NCBI GenBank assembly: GCA_021766785.1
Contig: JAICBP010000083.1
Location: 147,056-211,055 of the forward strand
Direction: 5' to 3'
From: Sulfurimonas sp. endosymbiont of Alviniconcha boucheti
GTDB taxonomy: Bacteria > Campylobacterota > Campylobacteria > Campylobacterales > Sulfurimonadaceae
Length of the DNA stretch: 64,000 bases
The notes under the pieces were generated by a model. The model searched no databases and had not been told where the DNA came from. It saw only the letters and a list, made by a program, of their open reading frames with translations. Positions 8,891-15,426 of the stretch are shown here, piece after piece; within the stretch, counting starts at the first letter, position 1, and each line of letters begins with the position of its first letter. Position numbers and translations under genes: made by a program.

Positions 8891-9545
8891 ACAAGCAAAT
8901 AATGAGTGGATGAGCATCTCTGATATGATGTCGGGACTAATGCTTATCTTTCTCTTCATCGCCATTAGCTATATGGTCAGAGTAGAAGCTGAAAAACAGG
9001 AGATGAAAGATATCGCCTTAGAGTACAGAGATACTAAAGCAGATCTAAATGAAGCACTTTTCACAGAGTTTGAGAAAGATTTTAAAGCTTGGGATGCTAC
9101 TGTTACAACAGATAATGCTGTTGTCTTCTCCTCACCAGAAGTACTCTTTGCTGTCTCTAAAAGTGAGATCAATAATAAATTTAAAACTATCCTAGATGAA
9201 TTTTTTGTAAGATATTTGAACATAATAAGCTCTGCTAAATATAGAGATGAGATAGAAGAAATACGGGTAGAGGGATATACCTCAAGAAGCTGGAAAAATT
9301 CTACTTCTGAAAAAGAGAGATATCTCAAAAATATGAAACTCTCCCAAGAACGAGCTTATAATGTTCTCTCCTACTGTTATAATCTTGATAGTGATATAAT
9401 TCAGAAGCAAAGAGAGTGGTTAGAACAACATCTCCGAGCCAATGGTATGGCGTTTGCAAAACCTCAAGAGGGAGAAAAAGCAAGAAGAGTAGAGTTTCGC
9501 ATACTTATGAAGAGTGAAGAGAGAGTAGATGCACTGCTACAATGA
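8883..9545 (+). CDS. OmpA/MotB-like protein (ZorB-like partner of the upstream channel gene)
   Basis: 220 residues. A short cytosolic N-terminus (NEWMSISDMMSG) leads into one transmembrane helix, LMLIFLFIAISYMV, with the Asp (D14) at its mouth that MotB, ExbD and ZorB proteins use for ion flow. A coiled linker (VEAEKQEMKDIALEYRDTK) and an OmpA-like peptidoglycan-binding domain follow (EEIRVEGYTSRSW, SQERAYNVLSYCYNL, ARRVEFRIL). The start overlaps the upstream gene, so the two are translated together as a stator-like pair. No ZorC, ZorD or ZorE gene is nearby. Confidence 0.82.
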   Translation: MSKQANNEWMSISDMMSGLMLIFLFIAISYMVRVEAEKQEMKDIALEYRDTKADLNEALFTEFEKDFKAWDATVTTDNAVVFSSPEVLFAVSKSEINNKFKTILDEFFVRYLNIISSAKYRDEIEEIRVEGYTSRSWKNSTSEKERYLKNMKLSQERAYNVLSYCYNLDSDIIQKQREWLEQHLRANGMAFAKPQEGEKARRVEFRILMKSEERVDALLQ

Positions 9546-9559
9546 TATAAACTTTAAAC

Positions 9560-9573
9560 GTTTCACGTGAAAC
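9560..9573. promoter_or_regulatory. parS centromere site (ParB binding)
   Basis: A 14-base perfect palindrome, GTTTCACGTGAAAC, lies in the gap before hisF. With its flanks it matches 15 of 16 positions of the widely conserved parS TGTTTCACGTGAAACA. It is noncoding and about 16 kb from dnaA, the usual origin-proximal place for chromosome partition sites. parA and parB are not in the window. Confidence 0.85.
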
Positions 9574-9614
9574 ATCCCTCCTTAACTATTCCATTTTACT
9601 TAAGTCTAAAATAG

Positions 9615-9620
9615 TATAAT
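9615..9620 (+). promoter_or_regulatory. Putative -10 element of the hisF promoter
   Basis: TATAAT stands 30 bases upstream of the hisF ATG in a T-rich stretch, the form of the housekeeping promoter in Campylobacterota (conserved -10, weak -35). Confidence 0.45.
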
Positions 9621-9650
9621 TCAAAATATATTATATAAGGTTTCTAAAGT

Positions 9651-10412
9651 ATGAACTATTTTGCAAAAAGAATTATTCCTTGTCTTGATGTTAAAGATGG
9701 GCGTGTTGTTAAAGGTGTCAACTTTGTTGGTCTCAAAGATGCGGGTGATCCTGTAGAGATTGCTCGACGATATAATGAAGAGGGTGCTGATGAACTCACT
9801 TTTTTAGATATAACTGCTTCCTCTGATAATCGTGATACTATAGTGGACATAGTTGCTAAGGTGGCACGTGAAATATTCATACCCTTAACAGTTGGTGGTG
9901 GTATACGCAGGCTAGAGGATATTTACGGACTTCTCAATGTTGGTTGTGACAAGGTTAGTGTTAATTCTGCTGCTATTAAACGTCCACAATTAATAGATGA
10001 AGGTGCCAAACGATTCGGCTCTCAGTGTATAGTCACAGCTATAGATGTCAAACAGATAGATTCAAAAAAATACCATGTCTTTTTAAATGGTGGTCGTGTT
10101 GATACTGGTCTTGATGCTATAGAGTGGGCAAAAGAAGTAGTTGAACGTGGAAGCGGTGAGATACTCCTTACCTCTATGGATGCAGATGGAACTAAAGCTG
10201 GATTTGATCTTAACATCACAGAAAAAATAAGCAAGGCTGTTAATGTTCCTATTATAGCTAGTGGAGGGGCAGGAACTATGAAACATATTAAAGATGCATT
10301 TGAATATGGTGCTGATGCAGCACTTGCAGCATCAATATTTCACTATAAAGAGATAGATATTATGGATCTTAAACATTATCTACATAATGAAAATATTCCG
10401 GTACGTTTGTAA
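9651..10412 (+). CDS. hisF: Imidazole glycerol phosphate synthase, cyclase subunit
   Basis: 253 residues, full length. HisF uses ammonia from HisH to close the imidazole ring, giving imidazole glycerol phosphate and AICAR in histidine synthesis. The (beta/alpha)8 barrel shows [17 protein letters not shown] (catalytic Asp11 region), [40 protein letters not shown] (second catalytic Asp) and PIIASGGAG. Its stop shares one base with the start of the next gene. hisH is not adjacent. Confidence 0.97.
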   Translation: MNYFAKRIIPCLDVKDGRVVKGVNFVGLKDAGDPVEIARRYNEEGADELTFLDITASSDNRDTIVDIVAKVAREIFIPLTVGGGIRRLEDIYGLLNVGCDKVSVNSAAIKRPQLIDEGAKRFGSQCIVTAIDVKQIDSKKYHVFLNGGRVDTGLDAIEWAKEVVERGSGEILLTSMDADGTKAGFDLNITEKISKAVNVPIIASGGAGTMKHIKDAFEYGADAALAASIFHYKEIDIMDLKHYLHNENIPVRL

Positions 10413-10954
10413 TGATAATCTGTGCAGGAGATAGTGAACAGTTTGAGTTTGCACAACCGATGGGAATAGGACTAATAGAGGTTTCTATGAACCTTACTCG
10501 TCTTTGCCTCTTTGATAAACCTGAGTTTATTCTCTTTATTGGAACTGCAGGAAGCTATGGTGATGCAAAAATATTTGATATTATTGAAACTAAGTCTGCT
10601 GCTAACATAGAACTTGCTTTTCTTTCAAATGATGCATACACACCTATAGATAATCTCGTCACAGCAAACACTACAAATCAAAAAGATATTGTTGTAAACT
10701 CTTCAAACTACATAAGCACTAACAGTAAACTAACAAATAATTTTTTGAAGCTTGGTATAGGCATAGAGAACATGGAGTTTTTCGCTGTTCTTAAAATAGC
10801 GCAAGAGTTTAATATACCTGCTGGTGGTGTTTTTTGCATAACAAACTACACTAATGAGTTTGCACACAATGACTTTTTAGCTAATCATAAAAAGGCTAAA
10901 GAGTTACTAACACAACATGTAAAAAGACGCTTAGAGGAGCTTATAGCTAAATGA
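10412..10954 (+). CDS. Nucleoside phosphorylase superfamily protein (PNP/MTAN fold)
   Basis: 180 residues, shorter than typical PNP or MTA/SAH nucleosidase (about 230). Family features are FILFIGTAGSYGD (phosphate/ribose-binding Gly-rich loop), GIGIENMEFFAVLKIA (the ENME ribose-binding motif) and a C-terminal VFCITNYTNEFAH in place of the usual S-D purine-binding segment. It may be a purine-nucleoside phosphorylase or a related nucleosidase; the specificity cannot be read. It overlaps both hisF (1 base) and rlmN (4 bases), so it is expressed in that operon. Confidence 0.7.
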   Translation: MIICAGDSEQFEFAQPMGIGLIEVSMNLTRLCLFDKPEFILFIGTAGSYGDAKIFDIIETKSAANIELAFLSNDAYTPIDNLVTANTTNQKDIVVNSSNYISTNSKLTNNFLKLGIGIENMEFFAVLKIAQEFNIPAGGVFCITNYTNEFAHNDFLANHKKAKELLTQHVKRRLEELIAK

Positions 10955-12027
10955 ATAAAATGCTAAAACCCTCATTAATGGACTTTACTAGTAAAGAGTT
11001 AGAAGCCCTTATAACACCAAAATTTCGTGTAAAACAGATATTTGACTGGTTATACAATAGCTTTGTCTCAGAGTATAAAGATATGAAAAATATCCCTAAC
11101 TCCATGAAAGATGAATTAGCAAAAAAGTATCTAGTAAATCCTCTTAAGATCGCTAAAAGAGAGAAGTCTAGTGATGGAACGATAAAGTATTTACTAGAGC
11201 TTCAAGATGGCAAAACAATTGAAGCAGTTTGGCTGAAGATGAAAAATGAACTGCGAGATGAGTCTAAAAACATCTATCAAGAAGCAAAATATACTATTTG
11301 TGTTTCCACTCAAGTTGGATGTAAGGTAGGGTGTACTTTTTGTCTAACAGCAAAAGGCGGTTTTACTAGAGACCTCACTGCTGGTGAGATAGTAGCTCAA
11401 GTAGTCACACTCAAACAAGATAACGATCACAAACAAAGTAGAAAAGTTAATATTGTTTACATGGGTATGGGTGAACCTCTTGATAACCTCACTAACCTAA
11501 CACAAGCTATAGAAATATTTAAAGAAGTGGGTGGACTTAATATTGGAGGTAAACGCCAAACTGTTAGTACTAGTGGACTGAGCTCTAAGATTGATAGATT
11601 AGGTAAAATGGATCTTGGCGTACACATAGCCATCTCACTTCATGCTGTCGATGATAAACTTCGTTCAGAACTTATTCCCATGAACAAAGCACATAATATC
11701 CAGTCAATTATAGATGCAGTAAAACGCTTTCCTATAGACACTCGTAAACGTGTTATGTTTGAGTATCTCGTTATCAAAGGAAAAAATGATGATATTAAAA
11801 GTGCAAAAAAACTAGTCAAACTTCTTACAGATATCAAAGCCAAGGTAAATCTTATCTACTTTAACCCTTATCCTGGAACCGATTATGACAGACCAGATCA
11901 TACTGATATGCTAGCTTTTCAAGAGTACCTCATGAAACATGGCTTGCTGTGTACTATACGCGACTCCAAGGGAATAGATATAAGTGCAGCATGTGGTCAA
12001 CTTCAAGAGAAAAGCAACACTATTTAA
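10951..12027 (+). CDS. rlmN: 23S rRNA / tRNA adenine-C2 methyltransferase
   Basis: 358 residues. RlmN is a radical-SAM enzyme that methylates C2 of A2503 in 23S rRNA and A37 of some tRNAs. The cluster motif is CKVGCTFC (CxxxCxxC) followed by LTAKGGFTRDLTAGEI. VYMGMGEPLDN and VSTSGL are also typical. The Cys near the C-terminus in ISAACGQL corresponds to the methyl-carrying Cys. ATGA overlap with the preceding gene shows coupling. Confidence 0.96.
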   Translation: MNKMLKPSLMDFTSKELEALITPKFRVKQIFDWLYNSFVSEYKDMKNIPNSMKDELAKKYLVNPLKIAKREKSSDGTIKYLLELQDGKTIEAVWLKMKNELRDESKNIYQEAKYTICVSTQVGCKVGCTFCLTAKGGFTRDLTAGEIVAQVVTLKQDNDHKQSRKVNIVYMGMGEPLDNLTNLTQAIEIFKEVGGLNIGGKRQTVSTSGLSSKIDRLGKMDLGVHIAISLHAVDDKLRSELIPMNKAHNIQSIIDAVKRFPIDTRKRVMFEYLVIKGKNDDIKSAKKLVKLLTDIKAKVNLIYFNPYPGTDYDRPDHTDMLAFQEYLMKHGLLCTIRDSKGIDISAACGQLQEKSNTI

Positions 12028-12058
12028 GCACTTAACACTTAGCAAACAAATCTAAGAG

Positions 12059-12064
12059 TATAAT
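12059..12064 (+). promoter_or_regulatory. Putative -10 element (TATAAT) for the 34-residue membrane protein
   Basis: TATAAT lies 31 bases beyond the rlmN stop. A start of transcription about seven bases downstream would fall at the first arm of the hairpin at 12072, making that hairpin the 5' end of the RNA. Confidence 0.45.
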
Positions 12065-12071
12065 TTTACCC

Positions 12072-12127
12072 AAGAAGTTATACTAGAACTCTTTATCTCC
12101 CTTTTAAAGAGTTTTCATATACTTCTT
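12072..12127 (+). other. Long imperfect hairpin in a 5' leader
   Basis: The outer arms AAGAAGT+ATA (one bulged T at 12079) and TATACTTCTT pair over ten bases. A 4x4 internal loop separates them from an inner nine-pair stem, AACTCTTTA (12087-12095) with TAAAGAGTT (12105-12113), closed by a nine-base loop. No U-run follows, so it is not an obvious terminator of rlmN. It sits between a TATAAT box and the ribosome site of the small gene at 12151. Confidence 0.5.
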
Positions 12128-12150
12128 CACATTTTATTTAAAGGAACACA

Positions 12151-12255
12151 ATGAGTAGTGTTGATATATCAGAAGTAATCCTCATCATACTTGTTTTTGC
12201 TGTTGGGGTAGGTGGTTTTATCTATGCAGCTACAAAAGAAGATGATTCAAGATAG
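12151..12255 (+). CDS. 34-residue single-pass membrane protein
   Basis: ATG at 12151 is preceded by AAAGGAACACA, a strong ribosome site. The peptide has an acidic, serine-rich start (MSSVDISEV), one hydrophobic helix (ILIILVFAVGVGGFIYAA) and a charged end (TKEDDSR). I do not recognise the family. The composition, ribosome site and separate leader argue that it is a real small protein, perhaps a subunit or regulator of a membrane complex. The next gene starts 79 bases later. Confidence 0.6.
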   Translation: MSSVDISEVILIILVFAVGVGGFIYAATKEDDSR

Positions 12256-12334
12256 ATGTAATTAAACTAATATCTAAAATATGATAAAATAAAAAACAAG
12301 AGTGTTACAATACCCTAAAAAAAGGAGCAATACA

Positions 12335-12571
12335 ATGGCAGAAAAAACAGATGCAGATCGTATCAAGGAGATATACAAACTTACTAAAGGTCACTTTGGT
12401 GATGTACGCTTTGTAGGTATCAAATATCATAACAAGATCGGTTGGATGGCAAAAGCACAACTTGGTGAAGGTTTTGAGAACTTAACAGCAGATGGTAAAA
12501 CAAGTAGCGATGCACTTAGAAATCTAAGAAGCCGTGTGAAAAAAATCATTAAAAGATACAACGGCGTTTAA
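12335..12571 (+). CDS. Conserved-looking small protein of unknown function
   Basis: 78 residues from ATG 12335, which follows AAAGGAGCAATACA. The longer frame from 12302 has no ribosome site. The protein is mixed-charge and soluble, reads MAEKTDADRIKEIYKLTK at its start, and ends in a basic helix (RNLRSRVKKIIKRYNGV). I do not recognise it. The pattern of a small acidic/hydrophobic beta core with a basic C-terminal helix could suit a nucleic-acid or ribosome-associated protein, but that is only a guess. Confidence 0.65.
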   Translation: MAEKTDADRIKEIYKLTKGHFGDVRFVGIKYHNKIGWMAKAQLGEGFENLTADGKTSSDALRNLRSRVKKIIKRYNGV

Positions 12572-12885
12572 TAACAAGAGTGCGAGTGTTTGAGCTAAAC
12601 GACCAACACACCAGGGAGGTCGTTTATGAGTGTAATGATACCCTACTTTTCTTATAAAAAACTAACAAAAAATATTCTAACTTAAAACCAATTTAATAAA
12701 TATTCACATTGTGTTGTAACTTGTGAATAAACTTCCTAATTAGAGCTTATAAATTATAAAATTCTTTATAAAATTAAGAATTATTTTATATAAATATTTA
12801 CTGAATTTAAAACTTTTATATAGCTTAAAGCCCTATTTATAGGACTTTGAGGAATTTATCACACATAAAAAGGGAATTAGGAAAA
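12572..12885. promoter_or_regulatory. AT-rich gap with DnaA-box cluster
   Basis: A 314-base gap between convergent genes. Near its left end is a nine-pair hairpin, TAAACGACC (12596-12604) with GGTCGTTTA (12618-12626), without a U-run. The rest is extremely AT-rich. It holds ATATTCACA at 12700-12708 (one mismatch) and TGTGAATAA at 12722-12730 (exact). A third exact box, TTATTCACA, follows at 12899-12907 just inside the next gene. I see no coding frame in it. Confidence 0.5.
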
Positions 12886-13836
12886 TTAGTTCAAAAAGTT
12901 ATTCACATCCATAGACTCCATACACACCTGTAAGAAGTCAATTTTGCTTTTTATATTAAAGAGTTTACCGTAGAGTTCAAACTCTAATTCATTCGCATGA
13001 AGAAGGAGTCTTGAGGCTCCTCCATTCTCTATTCTCTCTATTGGTGTCAACTCTTTATCTAAAAATTTTACTAAATTGCTCTCCTCCTGACCATAAACTG
13101 GATCACCAACTATAGTATGTTTCACGTGAAACAAATGTACTCTTATTTGATGTTGACGTCCAGTATAGGGGATACACTCTATGAGTGTTATATCTTTATC
13201 TGGAAAATATTCTAATGGTATAAAAGTAGTCTTAGAAGGCTTACCTTCCTTATGAACTTTTACGATCATACGTACCATAGCACTTGATTGATCTTGTGAA
13301 CGTAATAGTGGTGCTTCTACGGTAAATTTTTCTCTAATTCGACCATGAACCATTGCAAGGTATCTCTTCTTCATATCTCGCTCTTGAAACATCATCTTAA
13401 TCTCACGTTCACTTATCTTATTTTTTGCACAAAGCACTAGTCCACTTGTCTCTTGATCTATACGATGAGTAATATTTGCATCTCTACCAAATTGAAACTT
13501 TAGCTCATCTATAAGGGAATAAGGTGTAGATCTCGTTTGAGGATGTACTAGTACTCCACTTGGCTTATCAAAAACTACAAACTCCTCTCCTTCAAAGATA
13601 GGTTCCAAACCTTTTGTAATAGGATCAAAGTAAATAAATTCTATCTCCCCTTCAATCTCTCCAGCAGTTTTAAGCATCTTATCTCCATTAACTAAGATAC
13701 GACCTTTAGAGATAAAACGCTGCGACTCACATTGGGAGTAACCTAACTCATTCATAAGGAAAAAAACTGCCTTCTGCTTTTTTTCTACAATAAACTTATT
13801 TTTTACAAATGGCACTCTTAATTCCTCTCTTATCAT
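12886..13836 (-). CDS. RluA-family pseudouridine synthase
   Basis: 316 residues. These enzymes convert uridines of rRNA or tRNA to pseudouridine. An S4 RNA-binding domain comes first (ELGYSQCESQRFISKGRILV), then the catalytic domain with FDKPSGVLVHP, HRIDQETSGLVLCAKN (catalytic Asp in HRIDxxTSG) and YTGRQHQIRVHL. RluD-like or RluC-like specificity is not decided. A perfect parS site is embedded in the coding sequence (13118-13133) and a DnaA box in its last codons. Confidence 0.88.
   Translation of the reverse strand: MIREELRVPFVKNKFIVEKKQKAVFFLMNELGYSQCESQRFISKGRILVNGDKMLKTAGEIEGEIEFIYFDPITKGLEPIFEGEEFVVFDKPSGVLVHPQTRSTPYSLIDELKFQFGRDANITHRIDQETSGLVLCAKNKISEREIKMMFQERDMKKRYLAMVHGRIREKFTVEAPLLRSQDQSSAMVRMIVKVHKEGKPSKTTFIPLEYFPDKDITLIECIPYTGRQHQIRVHLFHVKHTIVGDPVYGQEESNLVKFLDKELTPIERIENGGASRLLLHANELEFELYGKLFNIKSKIDFLQVCMESMDVNNFLN
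13118..13133. promoter_or_regulatory. parS centromere site inside the RluA-family gene
   Basis: TGTTTCACGTGAAACA is a perfect 16-base palindrome identical to the Bacillus-type parS consensus. It lies within coding DNA about 12.7 kb from dnaA and 3.5 kb from the second site at 9560. Confidence 0.92.
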
Positions 13837-13971
13837 ATTTATAGTAAAATTTTATCATAACATATAGTAGAAAACACCTAAAAAGCAAAGGTATATTTAA
13901 AGTAGCAGAACCAAAGTCATACTCTTTGACTCTCTTGCTTTAATCTCACTGTACATTGAAGGATTACATAA

Positions 13972-15300
13972 ATGGTAGAAAGATATTCACGACCAGAGAT
14001 GGCGGAGAAATGGACTCAACATGCAAGGTATGCTGCATGGTTAGAAGTAGAAAAGGCAGCTGTAAAAGCTTGGGCAAAACTTGGGAAAATTCCTCAAGAG
14101 GATGCGGATAAAATTGTTAAAAATGCAGCATTCTCAGTTGAACGAATAGAGGAGATTGAAGCAGTTACAAAACATGATCTTATAGCATTTAATACAAGTG
14201 TAGCAGAGAGTCTCGGTGAGGAATCAAGATGGTTCCACTATGGTATGACTTCTTCAGATGCTGTTGACACTGGTGTAGCACTTCAAATGAGAGACTCTCT
14301 TGAGATAATTATTGCAGATGTAAAGATGCTTATGGATTCCATCAAGTCAAGAGCAAAAGAGCATAAGATGACTCTCATGGTTGGGCGTTCACATGGTATT
14401 CACGGTGAGCCTATTACCTTTGGGCTTACTTTAGCTGTTTGGTATGATGAAGTAGCACGCCACCTAAAAAATCTTGAGCAGACTATGGATATTATAGCCG
14501 TTGGACAGATCTCTGGAGCAATGGGGAACTTCGCTCATGCACCACTAGAACTTGAAGAGTATGCTATGGAGGAGTTAGGTCTTAAGCCAGAACCATGTTC
14601 AAACCAAGTAGTACAACGTGACCGTTATGCAAGACTTGCAACTACCCTAGCCCTTCTCGCTTCTTCTGTTGAAAAGTTTGCTATACAAGTGAGACACCTT
14701 CAGCGTACAGAAGTATATGAAGCCGAAGAGTATTTCGCTAAAGGACAAAAAGGAAGCTCAGCTATGCCTCATAAACGCAATCCTATCCTTACCGAAAACA
14801 TTACAGGTCTCGCTCGCATAATACGTGGCTATGCCGCTCCTGCTATGGAAAATGTTGCACTTTGGCATGAACGTGACATCTCTCACTCCTCTACTGAACG
14901 ATTCTGGTTACCAGATGCTTTCATAACTATGGATTTTATGCTTCATCGCATGAATGGTGTTATAGCCAACCTTACTGTTCTACCTGAGAATATGATGAAG
15001 AATCTTAACCTTACTGGTGGGCTTGTTTTCTCTCAACGTGTACTTCTTGAACTTCCTCTTCAAGGTGTAAGCCGTGAAGATGCTTATAAAATAGTACAAA
15101 GAAATGCTATGAAAGTTTGGGAGGAGATCCAAGCTGGTCGTCCTACTACAAATGAAGATGGTGAATCACTCTACCTCAACCATCTTTTAGCAGATGAGGA
15201 GCTAAGAGATGCTTTAAGTGAAGATCAGATTCGTGAGTGTTTTAACTACGACTATTACACAAAAAATGTTGATAACATCTTCAAACGTATTTTTAAATAA
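13972..15300 (+). CDS. purB: Adenylosuccinate lyase
   Basis: 442 residues, full length. PurB cleaves fumarate from SAICAR and from adenylosuccinate in purine synthesis. The fumarase/aspartase signature GSSAMPHKRNP is present, with TSSDAVDTG and GRSHGIHGEPITFG (substrate-binding His). The C-terminal domain ends KNVDNIFKRIFK. It starts after AAGGATTACATA and is divergent from the RluA-family gene across a 135-base gap. Confidence 0.97.
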   Translation: MVERYSRPEMAEKWTQHARYAAWLEVEKAAVKAWAKLGKIPQEDADKIVKNAAFSVERIEEIEAVTKHDLIAFNTSVAESLGEESRWFHYGMTSSDAVDTGVALQMRDSLEIIIADVKMLMDSIKSRAKEHKMTLMVGRSHGIHGEPITFGLTLAVWYDEVARHLKNLEQTMDIIAVGQISGAMGNFAHAPLELEEYAMEELGLKPEPCSNQVVQRDRYARLATTLALLASSVEKFAIQVRHLQRTEVYEAEEYFAKGQKGSSAMPHKRNPILTENITGLARIIRGYAAPAMENVALWHERDISHSSTERFWLPDAFITMDFMLHRMNGVIANLTVLPENMMKNLNLTGGLVFSQRVLLELPLQGVSREDAYKIVQRNAMKVWEEIQAGRPTTNEDGESLYLNHLLADEELRDALSEDQIRECFNYDYYTKNVDNIFKRIFK

Positions 15301-15324
15301 TTGCATTTTTTAAAGAAGTTTATT

Positions 15325-15347
15325 TAAAGTATAATAAATATACTTTA
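15325..15347 (+). promoter_or_regulatory. Inverted repeat overlapping the putative nrdA -10 element
   Basis: TAAAGTATA / TATACTTTA form a perfect nine-base inverted repeat with a five-base spacer. A TATAAT box (15330-15335) lies within it, about 92 bases before the nrdA start. A protein bound here would cover the promoter. It does not match the usual NrdR box. It could also act as a weak terminator of purB. Confidence 0.45.
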
Positions 15348-15426
15348 GATAAAATTACATACTTAATAAATTAAAAATTTTAGCTGCTTGTTTAGTAAAA
15401 ATTTTACAAATATGATAGGAAACTTA

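Noticed and set aside
8315-9545. Complete Zorya defence system
   Set aside because: Only ZorA/ZorB-like parts are present. The neighbours are galU and hisF, there is no ZorC, ZorD or ZorE, and the ZorA-type cytosolic tail is missing.
12596-12626. Intrinsic terminator after the 78-residue gene
   Set aside because: The nine-pair stem is clear but is followed by ATGAGTGTAATG with no U-run; it is kept only as a hairpin.
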